DNA from: Citromicrobium sp.
GTDB taxonomy: Bacteria > Pseudomonadota > Alphaproteobacteria > Sphingomonadales > Sphingomonadaceae
Length of the DNA: 43,061 nt
NCBI GenBank assembly: GCA_003248395.1
Contig: QFNA01000029.1
Span: forward strand, 1 to 43,061
Direction of reading: 5' to 3'
Under the pieces are notes generated by a model, which had not been told where the DNA came from, did not search any database, and worked only from the letters and a program-made list of their open reading frames with translations. The position numbers and the translations under genes are program-made. Below are positions 14,602 through 23,447 of this stretch, one piece after another; the first letter of the stretch is position 1; every line of letters begins with the position of its first letter.

Positions 14602-15060
14602 ATGCAATATTACGAAGATATCGAAATCGGCGCGACCCGTTCGTTCGGCAATTACGAAGTCACGCGGGAGGAAGTGGTAGATTTCGCGTCCAAATACGAT
14701 CCGCAGCCCTTCCATCTCGATGACGAGTTTGCAGCCCAGACCCATTTCGGGCGCCTTTCGGCAAGCGGATGGCATACCTGCGCAATGACGATGGCGATGC
14801 TGGTCGAAAACATGAAGGGCGAGGAATCCGCGGGTCTGGGGTCACCGGGCATCGACAATCTGCGTTGGGTAAAGCCGGTGTACCCTGGCGATACGCTGCG
14901 CTGCGAGACCGAAGTGATCGAGAAACGCCGTAGCGAAAAGCGCCCCGAAATGGGCATATTCAAGAGCCGCAACCGCACGTTCAATCAAAACGGCGAGATC
15001 GTTCTCGAGATGGTGTCGAACGGCCTAATTCGTACACGCGATCCGAAGGGCGCCGACTAG
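14602..15060 (+). CDS. MaoC family dehydratase
   Basis: 152 residues of hot-dog fold. The hydratase-2 motif is present as SKYDPQPFHLDDEFAAQTHF (Asp and His catalytic pair), followed by GRLSASGWHTCAM and LRWVKPVYPGDTLRCETEV, as in (R)-specific enoyl-CoA hydratases and MaoC-like proteins. It probably hydrates an acyl-CoA double bond, but the substrate cannot be told. The ATG at 14602 gives the conserved MQYYEDIEIG start. It begins 14 bp after the glutaredoxin-MauE stop in the same direction, so cotranscription is likely although no functional link is evident. Confidence 0.88.
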   Translation: MQYYEDIEIGATRSFGNYEVTREEVVDFASKYDPQPFHLDDEFAAQTHFGRLSASGWHTCAMTMAMLVENMKGEESAGLGSPGIDNLRWVKPVYPGDTLRCETEVIEKRRSEKRPEMGIFKSRNRTFNQNGEIVLEMVSNGLIRTRDPKGAD

Positions 15061-15061
15061 G

Positions 15062-15556
15062 TCAGGCCCCGCATTGCGCCATGCCGTCCGATTCATAAAT
15101 AACGCGGTCCTGTCCATCCTTCACGGCCAGCCGCGCCGGATAGTCCACGGTCTCCATGCCTGACTTCTCGCCATGCGCGCCTTCCAGGTCGAGCGTGAAC
15201 GAGTAGTCGAGCCCGTCGTACTTGCGCCGCGCGAGATAAGGCAATTCGGCGCTGCCGAGATCGGCAGCAAATTTCAGGATCGCTTCGCCGCGCTTCATAT
15301 AGCCTTCGTTCTCCATGGCGATCGCGATTGCGCCCAATCCTCCCCCTTCCGGCACGAAGCTGCAACCCGCACCGAACAGGTCGTGCTCCTCGATATCGGG
15401 GTAGAGGATCGCTTGCGGCTCGAGCTCTTCGGGTGGCGGTTCCTGATTGGCCCGCACGATGGCCACATCGCGGGCATCGTCTGCCGCCTGTTCTTCCGCC
15501 GTTTTGGTATCGCATCCTGCAATGCCAAGCGCGGCGACGAGGATTATCCAGCGCAT
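15062..15556 (-). CDS. hypothetical lipoprotein
   Basis: 164 residues. The start MRWIILVAALGIAGC is a lipoprotein signal with Cys15. The mature part begins with an acidic/alanine-rich linker, then a compact domain with two cysteines (FGAGCSF, MAQCGA) and the block SAELPYLARRKYDGLDYSFT. No known catalytic motif was recognised. The ATG overlaps the mutL stop by one base (TGATG at 15558-15554), so it is translated from the mutL message. The stop lies one base from the convergent maoC stop. Confidence 0.75.
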   Translation of the reverse strand: MRWIILVAALGIAGCDTKTAEEQAADDARDVAIVRANQEPPPEELEPQAILYPDIEEHDLFGAGCSFVPEGGGLGAIAIAMENEGYMKRGEAILKFAADLGSAELPYLARRKYDGLDYSFTLDLEGAHGEKSGMETVDYPARLAVKDGQDRVIYESDGMAQCGA

Positions 15557-17358
15557 CAGTGTCTCCCAAACAGCTTTTCGACATCGTCCATCGACAACTT
15601 AACCCATGTCGGCCGTCCATGGTTGCATTGACCCGAACGCGGCGTGCGTTCCATTTCGCGCAGCAGGGCATTCATTTCGTCCACCCGCAGCACGCGCCCT
15701 GCCCGCACCGACCCGTGGCAGGCCATGGTCGCCAGAACCAGGTCGAGTTTTTCGCCCAGCAGTAATGCTTCTCCATTGAGCGACAGATCATCGTCGATAT
15801 CGCGCAGCAGCTTTTCCGGATTGGTCCGTGCAATCGCGTGGGGAAGGCTGCGGACGAGCATAGCCGACGGTCCGAATCGTTCGATCAGGAGTCCATGCTT
15901 TGCGAGTTGTCCTGCCGCTTCCTCAAGCCGGTCGCAGCTCGTTTCTTCCAGCTCGACGACTTCGGGGATGAGCAGGGCCTGGCTTCGCGCGACGGCGTCT
16001 TCGGCTCCGGCTGCGCGTAGTCGCTCGAGCACGAGCCGTTCATGCGCCGCGTGCTGGTCGACGAGGACGAGACCATCGCTTGCTTCTGCCACGATATAAG
16101 TGTTGGCGACCTGCCCGCGCGCGATACCGAGCGGAAAGGATTCCTCGTCTTCCGAAACCGGTGCCGATTCCTCGGCCCGCCCTTGCGGTGCGGCCATGAT
16201 TTCGGCCTCGACACCGCGCCATGCGACAGACGCTTCGGCCACCCGGGTCGACGGCGCCGTCCAGTCGCGGCCGGAAAAGATCGAACGCAGGGCCGGGGCA
16301 GGGTCTTCGCGCTCCGGTTCGACCTGCCAGCGACCCATGGCCGCAGCATCAGGTGCCTGCGCACTTCGCCGATCGCCAGTCGCCAACGCCTGACGCAGGC
16401 CCGAAACGATAAAGCCTCGGACCGTCTGCGCGTCGCGAAACCGGACTTCCGTCTTTGCCGGGTGGACGTTCACGTCGACATCCTCCGGCGGGATTTCCAG
16501 AAACAGCGCCAGCACCGCATGCCGGTCGCGCGCGAGCATGTCCGCATAAGCACCGCGCACCGCTCCGGTCAGCAGGCGATCTTTCACCGGTCGACCATTG
16601 ACAAACAGATACTGGTGGTCGGCCACCCCGCGATTGTAAGTCGGCAGGCCAGCGATACCGCGGAGCGTCATCGACCCGCGTTCCAGTTCGATCGAAACAC
16701 CGTTGTCCTTCAACTCGCGTGCCACGATCTGCGCGACGCGGCTCTCCAGACCCTCCCCTCCCTGAAGCGCAAGGACACGGCGTTCGGCGTGGTCGAATGT
16801 GATGGCAATGTCGGATCGCGCCATGGCCAACCGGCGCACGACATCGAGACAAGCCGCATATTCGCTGCGCGCCGTGCGCAGGAATTTGCGCCGGGCCGGT
16901 ATCTTGCCGAACAGGTTTTCGACCCGCACCCGGGTGCCGGGCGGCAAGGCCGCTGGCCCCTCCGACATTTGCTCTCCGTGATCGAAGACAAACTTCCAGC
17001 CATCTTCCGCACCGTGCGGGCGGCTTTCGATCGTAAACCGCGACACGCTCGCAATGCTCGGCAAGGCTTCGCCGCGAAACCCCAGCGTCCTTACCTGTTC
17101 GATGGCTTCATCGGGAAGCTTCGAGGTCGCATGTCGCTCCAGCGCCAGCTTCATTTCTTCCGGAGCCATCCCGCACCCGTCGTCCGTGACTTCGAGGCTC
17201 GCCAACCCACCATCGACGATCCTTACGCCAATCCGCGCGGCCCCTGCATCGATCGCGTTTTCGACCAATTCCTTGAGTGCCGACGAGGGGCGCTCGACGA
17301 CCTCGCCCGCAGCGATACGATTGACCAGCGTGTCGGGTAATCGGCGAATGGTCGGCAT
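15556..17358 (-). CDS. mutL: DNA mismatch repair endonuclease MutL
   Basis: 600 residues. The N-terminal GHKL ATPase has IAAGEVVERPSSALKELVEN, the DAGA region, DDGCGM and TLGFRGEALPSIASV. The transducer domain includes VNGRPVKDRLL and NVHPAKTEVRF. The C-terminal endonuclease domain keeps DQHAAHERLVLERL, ACHGSVRAGR and CNHGRPTW, matching the metal-binding motifs of nicking MutL proteins, so this is the endonuclease-active type expected in bacteria without MutH. It acts with MutS in strand repair. The start at 17358 (MPTIRRLP) was preferred to an upstream in-frame ATG at 17403, which adds 15 non-conserved residues. The following lipoprotein gene overlaps by one base. Confidence 0.96.
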   Translation of the reverse strand: MPTIRRLPDTLVNRIAAGEVVERPSSALKELVENAIDAGAARIGVRIVDGGLASLEVTDDGCGMAPEEMKLALERHATSKLPDEAIEQVRTLGFRGEALPSIASVSRFTIESRPHGAEDGWKFVFDHGEQMSEGPAALPPGTRVRVENLFGKIPARRKFLRTARSEYAACLDVVRRLAMARSDIAITFDHAERRVLALQGGEGLESRVAQIVARELKDNGVSIELERGSMTLRGIAGLPTYNRGVADHQYLFVNGRPVKDRLLTGAVRGAYADMLARDRHAVLALFLEIPPEDVDVNVHPAKTEVRFRDAQTVRGFIVSGLRQALATGDRRSAQAPDAAAMGRWQVEPEREDPAPALRSIFSGRDWTAPSTRVAEASVAWRGVEAEIMAAPQGRAEESAPVSEDEESFPLGIARGQVANTYIVAEASDGLVLVDQHAAHERLVLERLRAAGAEDAVARSQALLIPEVVELEETSCDRLEEAAGQLAKHGLLIERFGPSAMLVRSLPHAIARTNPEKLLRDIDDDLSLNGEALLLGEKLDLVLATMACHGSVRAGRVLRVDEMNALLREMERTPRSGQCNHGRPTWVKLSMDDVEKLFGRH

Positions 17359-17554
17359 CGACAAGCAGTCTAACGACGAAGCGCAGGAAAACCGAGACGG
17401 CATGTTTCTCTTTCCCCCACGGAAATTGCGGAAATTTTTGGCAATTGCGTGGCAACATCGCTAAGGCTGCCGCACCCTTCCCGGCGCGGATCGGTATCCC
17501 AGGGACCAACGGCCCCTCGCCTGACTACGACTTTAGACGGAAAATCGAACAAAA

Positions 17555-18598
17555 ATGGGCTTTTGGAACAATCTCTTCAAATTCGGTGTGCAGAACATGG
17601 CGATCGATCTCGGCACCGCCAATACACTGGTTTACGTCCAGGATCAGGGAATCGTTCTTAACGAGCCCAGCGTCGTCGCGCTCGAGACCATCAACGGCAT
17701 GAAGCGCGTCAAGGCTGTCGGCGACGATGCCAAGATGATGATGGGCAAGACGCCCGACAGCATCGAAGCGATCCGCCCGCTGCGCGACGGCGTGATTGCC
17801 GATCTCGATGTCGCCGAAGAGATGATCAAGCACTTCATCCGCAAGGTCAGCGGCCGCAAGAGCCTGATGCGCTATCCCGAAATCACGATCTGCGTGCCGT
17901 CGGGCTCGACATCGGTGGAACGGCGCGCCATTCGCGATGCTGCTTCGAACGCCGGAGCCTCGCAGGTCTACCTCATTCTCGAACCGATGGCCGCCGCGAT
18001 CGGCGCCGATATGCCGGTTACCGAACCGGTCGGCAGCATGGTCGTCGACATTGGCGGCGGCACGACGGAGGTGGCCGTGCTTTCGCTTCGCGGTCTCGCC
18101 TACACGACATCGGTCCGCACGGGCGGCGACAAGATGGACGAAGCCATCGTGTCCTATGTGCGCCGGCATCACAACCTCCTGATCGGCGATGCCACTGCAG
18201 AACGGATCAAGAAGGATTACGGCATCGCCCGTTCGCCCGAGGACGGCATTGGCGAGCAGATCACGATCAAGGGTCGCGACCTCGTCAACGGCGTGCCGAA
18301 GGAAATCACGATCAATCAGGGCCATATTGCCGAAGCGCTCAACGAGCCAATCGGCGCCATCGTCGAAGGTGTGCGCATCGCACTGGAAAACACCGCCCCA
18401 GAACTGGCAGCCGACATTGTCGATCAGGGCATCGTCCTGACCGGCGGCGGGGCACTGATCCAGGGCCTTGACGAATATCTGCGCGAAGAAACCGGCTTGC
18501 CGGTGACTATCGCCGAAGACCCGCTTTCCTGTGTTGCAATCGGCACGGGTCGCGCGATGGAAGATCCGATCTACCGTGGCGTCTTGATGAACACCTGA
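17555..18598 (+). CDS. mreB: rod shape-determining protein MreB
   Basis: 347 residues, full length. Actin-like ATPase forming membrane-bound filaments that position the elongasome. Nucleotide-binding blocks: DLGTANTLVYVQDQGIVLNE (phosphate 1), MVVDIGGGTTEVAVLS (phosphate 2) and GIVLTGGGALIQGLDEYL (adenosine). The N-terminal MGFWNNLFKF is a membrane-binding amphipathic start. It opens the cell-shape cluster mreB-mreC-mreD-mrdA-mrdB. The 196-bp divergent gap to mutL should hold promoters for both; I could not define convincing -35/-10 pairs, and no strong ribosome site precedes the ATG. Confidence 0.97.
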   Translation: MGFWNNLFKFGVQNMAIDLGTANTLVYVQDQGIVLNEPSVVALETINGMKRVKAVGDDAKMMMGKTPDSIEAIRPLRDGVIADLDVAEEMIKHFIRKVSGRKSLMRYPEITICVPSGSTSVERRAIRDAASNAGASQVYLILEPMAAAIGADMPVTEPVGSMVVDIGGGTTEVAVLSLRGLAYTTSVRTGGDKMDEAIVSYVRRHHNLLIGDATAERIKKDYGIARSPEDGIGEQITIKGRDLVNGVPKEITINQGHIAEALNEPIGAIVEGVRIALENTAPELAADIVDQGIVLTGGGALIQGLDEYLREETGLPVTIAEDPLSCVAIGTGRAMEDPIYRGVLMNT

Positions 18599-18611
18599 GG
18601 GGTAACAGGCC

Positions 18612-19417
18612 ATGGCGCCGACCGATCAACGGCGCTCCAGCTATTCTCGCCGGGCGCAGTACAATCTTTTCACCGGCTACATCATCGCCGGAATCGGCGG
18701 CTTGATCGGCGCGATTTTGCTCGGCCTGTCCTTTTTCCAGCCCGACCTGTTCGGTGGTCAGTGCGTGGCTACTATCGCGCCGGCTCGAAAAACGCCGAGC
18801 TCAAGCGCGAGATGGAACTCGCCCGCATACGCCTGAAAGAAGCCGAGGCCCTGCGCCAGGAGAATGTCAGGCTGAAGGGGCTGCTCGGCTTGCAGGATGC
18901 CGAGCGCAAGCCGGTCACGGTGGCGCGGCTGATCGGCTCGTCCTCGACCAGTTCGCGCCGTTTCGCCTACGTCGGTGCCGGCGAGCGCGACGGCGTCGAG
19001 ATCGGCATGCCGGTGAGGTCCGCACGCGGTGTGGTCGGCCGGATCCTGGAAACAGGCGGCGACAGCGCGCGCGTTCTCCTGCTGACCGATAGCGAAAGCG
19101 TCCTCCCCGTTCGTCGAGCCGGTGACGAGACGGTCGCCTTTGCCGAAGGTCGTGGCGACAGCCTCCTGCGGATCAAGCTGATCAATCTCGGGATCAATCC
19201 GCTCAAGAAGGGCGACGTTTTCGTGACGAGTGGTGCTGGCGGATATTACCCGCCCGGAATCGCCGTCGCCATCCTCACCGAAACGACCGACGACGGCGGT
19301 CTTGCCCGCATCATCAGCGACCCTGCTGCGACCGACTTCGTCTCGATCGAACCGATTTTCGAACCCGAAGCCGTGACCGGTGCCGCCACTCCGATAGAAG
19401 AGGAGCTTGGCGAGTAA
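18612..19417 (+). pseudogene. mreC: rod shape-determining protein MreC, internally deleted and frameshifted
   Basis: MreC normally has a short cytoplasmic start, one membrane helix, a coiled coil and two beta domains (about 270-300 residues). Here MAPTDQRRSSYSRRAQYNLF and the helix near residues 21-45 read from ATG 18612 up to FFQPDLFGG (about 18755). The remainder (RGYYRAGSKNAELKREMELA, the coiled coil, and the beta domains with GYYPPGIAVAIL) is in another frame from about 18762 to the stop at 19417. The usual roughly 35-residue stretch between membrane anchor and coiled coil is missing. As written, cells would make a 74-residue anchor fragment and, from GTG 18761, a soluble 218-residue fragment. 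mreD starts on the mreC stop (TAATG). Confidence 0.85.
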
Positions 19418-19968
19418 TGGAGCGGATCGAACCGCGTGCACGGAGCGACAGTTACGGCAGCAGGATCAACCGCACCCATTCGCCGCTGGTCGCCAATGTC
19501 GTGCCGTGGGTGTCAATCCTGGTCGGATCGCTCCTGCCGATTTTCCCGATCGCCACAGCCCTCCCCCTCGTTCCGCCGCTCGGTTTTCTGATGCTGATCG
19601 GCTGGCGACTGGTCCGCCCGGGCCTGCTGCCCGTTTGGGCCGGATTTCCCCTCGGCCTGTTCGACGATCTTTATAGCGGCCAACCATTCGGTTTCGCGAT
19701 CCTTTTCTGGTCGGCAAGCCTTCTCGCCATAGAGGCGATCGAAATGCGCTGGCCCTGGCGCGCCTTCTGGCAGGACTGGTTCAACGCCAGTGTGCTGGCC
19801 ATTGGTTACGTCGTACTGGGCTGGCTCTTGTCGGGGGCAGATCCGACGGCTGCGGCGCTCGTCGCGCTGGGCCCGCAAATATTGCTGACCATCTTCACAT
19901 TCCCCGTCGTTGCCCGCTTTGTCGGTACGCTCGACAGGTTGCGCCTGATGCGTTGGCGGCGGGTCTGA
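19417..19968 (+). CDS. mreD: rod shape-determining protein MreD
   Basis: 183-residue membrane protein with about five hydrophobic segments, typical of MreD, the membrane partner of MreC in the elongasome. The alphaproteobacterial-type opening is MERIEPRARSDSYGSRINRT, followed by PLVPPLGFLMLIGWRLVRPG and the conserved PLGLFDDLYSGQPFGFAIL region. The start overlaps the mreC stop by one base and its own stop overlaps the next ATG (TGATG at 19966-19970), indicating tight translational coupling through the cluster. Confidence 0.9.
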   Translation: MERIEPRARSDSYGSRINRTHSPLVANVVPWVSILVGSLLPIFPIATALPLVPPLGFLMLIGWRLVRPGLLPVWAGFPLGLFDDLYSGQPFGFAILFWSASLLAIEAIEMRWPWRAFWQDWFNASVLAIGYVVLGWLLSGADPTAAALVALGPQILLTIFTFPVVARFVGTLDRLRLMRWRRV

Positions 19969-22900
19969 TGGCGCTTTTTCGAAGATCGCGGTCCCGTCGC
20001 CGCGGGAAGACGCTCGTCAGCCAGACGACGCTCGAAAATGCGTTCAATCGCCGCACCTTTGTGATTGCAGCGGGCATGGGCGGACTGGGCACGATCCTGG
20101 CAGGGCGGATGGCCTACATCGCCATTGCAGAGAACGAACGCTGGGTGCTCGAATCCGAAAGCAACCGGGTGAACCTGTCGCTCATCCCTCCGCGTCGTGG
20201 CTGGATCCTCGATCGCAACGGCGCTCCCCTCGCCTCCAATCGGGCCGATTTTCGTGTCGATGTCATTCCGGAACGCATGCGCGATCCGGACAGGACGATT
20301 GCAACGCTGGCTGATCTGCTTGCCCTGCCCGCCACCGCCGTCGCCGATATCACGAAAAAGATTTCCGAGGTGCGCGGGTTTCAGGCCGTAGAAGTCTCGA
20401 CCGGGCTCAATTACGACCAGTTCGCCGCCATCAGCGTGCGACTGCCCGATTTGCCGGGCGTGATACCCCAGCGCGGCTTTTCGCGCTTCTATCCCACCGG
20501 TCCGAGCGTCGGCCACCTGATCGGCTATGTCGGGCCGGCGTCGGCGGAGGAGTACGACGAAAACCCCGATCCGATCATGATCACGCCCGGGTACAAGATC
20601 GGCAAGGATGCACTTGAAAAGCAATTCGAAGATGACCTGCAAGGTGTGCCCGGTGCTCGACGCGTCGAGGTGACGGCATCGGGCAGGATCGTGAGAGATC
20701 TCGAAACGCGCGAAGACACCCAGGGCGATCCCGTACGCCTCACGATCGACGGTCCCTTGCAAGACTACGCCGCGCGAAGAATTGGCCTTGAAAGCGGTTC
20801 ATGCGTCGTGCTCGATTGCGAAACCGGCGATGTCCTGTGCATGGCGTCCATGCCCAGCTTCGACCCGAACAGTTTCTCGGCCGGGATCGGCCGGGTCGAA
20901 TATTCGATGTTGCGCGACGACGAGCGTGTTCCACTGCGCAACAAGGTATTGAAAGGGCTCTATCCGCCCGGCTCGACGGTCAAGCCGATGCATTGCATGG
21001 CCTTCCTCGATGCGGGGATCAAACCCGAAGATGCCATCATTTGCGGTGGCGGGCGGCGGATCGGCAATCGATTCTTCAATTGCTGGAGCAACCACGGTCG
21101 GGTCGACATGGCGAAAGCCATCTACCAGAGCTGTGACAGCTATTTCTATCATTTCGCCCAGCAGATCGGCTTCGCCAAGGTCGCGGAATGGGCGAAGAAA
21201 ATGGGTCTGGGAGAGGAATTTGATCTCCCTGTCATCAGCCAGTTCTACGGCACCGTACCATCGCCCGCGTGGAAACAGCGCAAATACGATAGTGCCTGGC
21301 AACCCTACGACACGGTGAACGCCTCGATCGGGCAAGGCTACTATCTCACCAACCCGTTGCAACTGGCGGTGATGAGCGCCCGCCTGGCGACGGGCGATCG
21401 CGTATTGCCACGCTTGCGCATGAGCGCATCGAAACCGAAATTCGAACACTTCGCCTTCAGCCCGCAAGAGATCGGTTACATCCGGCAGGCCATGAGCGAT
21501 GTGGTCAATGGGCCAGGCACCGCTGGACGGGCGCGTCTGCCGATAGACGACGTCCTGATGGCGGGTAAGACGGGCACCGCACAGGTCGTGTCGCTCAGCG
21601 TCTCCGACGGCAAAAGCGGCCCATGGAAGTACCGCGATCACGGCCTCTTCATTTTCTTCGCCCCGTTCGACAAGCCGAAATACGCCGGTGCAGTCGTCAT
21701 CGAGCACGGCGGCGGGTCGGGCTCCGCCTATCCGATCGCGCGCGATGTCATGACATTTCTGTTCGATCCCGCGAAGGGCATGGAAGCGCTCCATGCGCTC
21801 GAAAAACAGTGGGGCGGAAACGCACAGCAGCGGCTCGATGCGAAATACCGCGCCTACGCCACCCAGTCTGGCGAAGCTGTCGAACCGGTCCCGCCACGGA
21901 CGGAAGAGATTTTCGACCAGGTCGACGCGGAGGCCCGACTTGCTGAACGACAGGCCGAAGAACTGGCGCAGCAGCCGATCACCATCGTTCCCTCCGCGGT
22001 TGCGCGACAGCCATGGTCGATGCTTTTCCCGCTGTTCGCTCTGATCGGTTTTGGCGCGCTCGTGCTCACATCCGCCGCGGCGGGGGATTTCTCCCGCTAC
22101 GCGGAATCGCATCTGATCCGGTTCGCAATTTTCTTCGTGATGGCCGTGGTCATGTCCCGCTTCAGCAAGGATCTCGCCAAGTTTTTCGCCTACCCCATCT
22201 TCGTCGTCGTACTCCTCCTGCTCATGGCAGTCGAAATTGTCGGTGCAGTCGGCGGTGGCAGCCAACGCTGGCTGGAGGTCGGCCCGATCCGCATCCAGCC
22301 CTCGGAACTGATGAAACCCGCCGTCGTCCTCGCATTGGCAAAATACTATGACACGCTGCCGATCGGCATGGTGCCAACCTTTCGCGCGCTCATCCCTGCG
22401 GCCGGAATCATCCTTGCGCCGATGGCATTCGTACTGCTTCAGCCCGATCTCGGTACGTCGCTTGCGATCGCGTTCGGTGGCGGGCTGGTGATGTTCTTTG
22501 CCGGACTGCCACTGCGCTGGTTCTTGACGGTCGGCCTCGCCGGCATCGCAGCTTTGCCGCTGGCATTCTACTTTGCCCTGCAACCCTATCAGCAGGACCG
22601 GGTGACGACGTTTCTCGATCCGGAAAGCGACCCCTTGGGCGAAGGGTACCAGATCACGCAGTCGAAGATCGCGATCGGCTCTGGCGGCATTTTCGGAAAA
22701 GGGTTCAACGAAGGGTCGCAGAGCCACCTGAACTACTTGCCCGAACCGCACACCGACTTCGTTTTCGCCACCATGGCAGAAGAATGGGGTTTCATCGGCG
22801 GCCTCTTCGTGATCGGGGTTTTCGCGCTCATCTTGCGATGGGGCTTCAGCGTATCCCGGGCGAGTGCCGACCGTTTCGGGAAATTGCTTGCCGCGGGCAT

Positions 22901-23096
22901 GACGGCGACGATCTTCTTCTACGTAGCGATCAACCTGATGATGGTGATGGGACTTGCGCCGGTTGTCGGCATCCCTCTCCCATTCGTAAGCCACGGCGGC
23001 AGCTCGATGATGACGAACATGATCTGTGTCGGGGCACTGATGATGGTCAACCGCTGGAACCGCAAGGCACCAAGGACCGGCCTGATCGGCGCCTGA
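19968..23096 (+). CDS. mrdA-mrdB: PBP2-RodA in-frame fusion (penicillin-binding protein 2 joined to RodA)
   Basis: One open frame of 1042 residues covers two elongasome enzymes. Residues 1-670 are PBP2: a basic start, one membrane helix near 30-50, the dimerisation domain, and the transpeptidase with STVK (Ser336-Lys339), SCD (Ser388) and KTG (Lys534). From about residue 671 (ITIVPSAVARQPWS) the sequence is RodA, a SEDS glycosyltransferase with about ten membrane helices, LPEPHTDFVFATMAEEWG (catalytic Asp930) and GIPLPFVSHGGSSMM. Normally these are separate genes. A PBP2 C-terminus is periplasmic and a RodA N-terminus cytoplasmic, so direct fusion without an extra helix would invert RodA. A lost stop/start region is therefore suspected. 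Confidence 0.88.
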   Translation: MALFRRSRSRRRGKTLVSQTTLENAFNRRTFVIAAGMGGLGTILAGRMAYIAIAENERWVLESESNRVNLSLIPPRRGWILDRNGAPLASNRADFRVDVIPERMRDPDRTIATLADLLALPATAVADITKKISEVRGFQAVEVSTGLNYDQFAAISVRLPDLPGVIPQRGFSRFYPTGPSVGHLIGYVGPASAEEYDENPDPIMITPGYKIGKDALEKQFEDDLQGVPGARRVEVTASGRIVRDLETREDTQGDPVRLTIDGPLQDYAARRIGLESGSCVVLDCETGDVLCMASMPSFDPNSFSAGIGRVEYSMLRDDERVPLRNKVLKGLYPPGSTVKPMHCMAFLDAGIKPEDAIICGGGRRIGNRFFNCWSNHGRVDMAKAIYQSCDSYFYHFAQQIGFAKVAEWAKKMGLGEEFDLPVISQFYGTVPSPAWKQRKYDSAWQPYDTVNASIGQGYYLTNPLQLAVMSARLATGDRVLPRLRMSASKPKFEHFAFSPQEIGYIRQAMSDVVNGPGTAGRARLPIDDVLMAGKTGTAQVVSLSVSDGKSGPWKYRDHGLFIFFAPFDKPKYAGAVVIEHGGGSGSAYPIARDVMTFLFDPAKGMEALHALEKQWGGNAQQRLDAKYRAYATQSGEAVEPVPPRTEEIFDQVDAEARLAERQAEELAQQPITIVPSAVARQPWSMLFPLFALIGFGALVLTSAAAGDFSRYAESHLIRFAIFFVMAVVMSRFSKDLAKFFAYPIFVVVLLLLMAVEIVGAVGGGSQRWLEVGPIRIQPSELMKPAVVLALAKYYDTLPIGMVPTFRALIPAAGIILAPMAFVLLQPDLGTSLAIAFGGGLVMFFAGLPLRWFLTVGLAGIAALPLAFYFALQPYQQDRVTTFLDPESDPLGEGYQITQSKIAIGSGGIFGKGFNEGSQSHLNYLPEPHTDFVFATMAEEWGFIGGLFVIGVFALILRWGFSVSRASADRFGKLLAAGMTATIFFYVAINLMMVMGLAPVVGIPLPFVSHGGSSMMTNMICVGALMMVNRWNRKAPRTGLIGA

Positions 23097-23161
23097 GTTG
23101 GCCAATTTCGGGGCTGACAGCCAGAGCCTGCTCTTAGCTCTTCCAATTCCGACCGCAGCGG

Positions 23162-23167
23162 TTATAT
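23162..23167 (+). promoter_or_regulatory. possible -10 element of tRNA-Lys
   Basis: TTATAT sits about 43 bp before the tRNA 5' end, with a weak -35-like CTTCCA at 23140-23145 (16-bp spacer). It is the only AT-rich hexamer pair in the 113-bp gap after the RodA coding region. The rest of that gap shows nothing recognisable. Confidence 0.3.
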
Positions 23168-23209
23168 GAGCGCCTCCCCGATTCGGGACCGCGGCAAGAT
23201 CGTGGCAGT

Positions 23210-23285
<76 letters not shown>

Positions 23286-23389
23286 TTTCTCCTCACAATT
23301 TCGGCAGGTCATAACTGGGCGGTCATCAGGTTCGCCGATTGGAATGCTGAGTTCGAGCGGCCGCAGGTTGTGTGGACCATCAAACAAGT

Positions 23390-23433
23390 CACATTTCAGT
23401 GCGGAATTTTATTTCCCGCCACATTAAAATGTG
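23390..23433. promoter_or_regulatory. CACATT direct repeat and palindrome upstream of ribB (candidate operator)
   Basis: CACATT occurs at 23390-23395 and again at 23420-23425, exactly 30 bp (three turns) apart. The second copy is the left arm of a palindrome, CACATT-AA-AATGTG (23420-23433), ending 14 bp before the ribB ATG at 23448. The stretch is clearly AT-rich compared with its surroundings. Because the downstream protein begins with an HTH domain, this is a plausible autoregulatory site; that is inference. No FMN riboswitch signature is visible here. Confidence 0.5.
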
Positions 23434-23447
23434 ATACACCCCTTCGC

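Noticed and set aside
18761..19417. A stand-alone short MreC starting at GTG 18761.
   Set aside because: It would lack the membrane anchor, has no ribosome site, and the anchor is found immediately upstream in another frame, so a disrupted single gene is more likely.
23286..23447. A possible FMN riboswitch before ribB.
   Set aside because: None of the conserved RFN-element blocks can be found in this 162-bp leader; only the CACATT repeats and palindrome are present.
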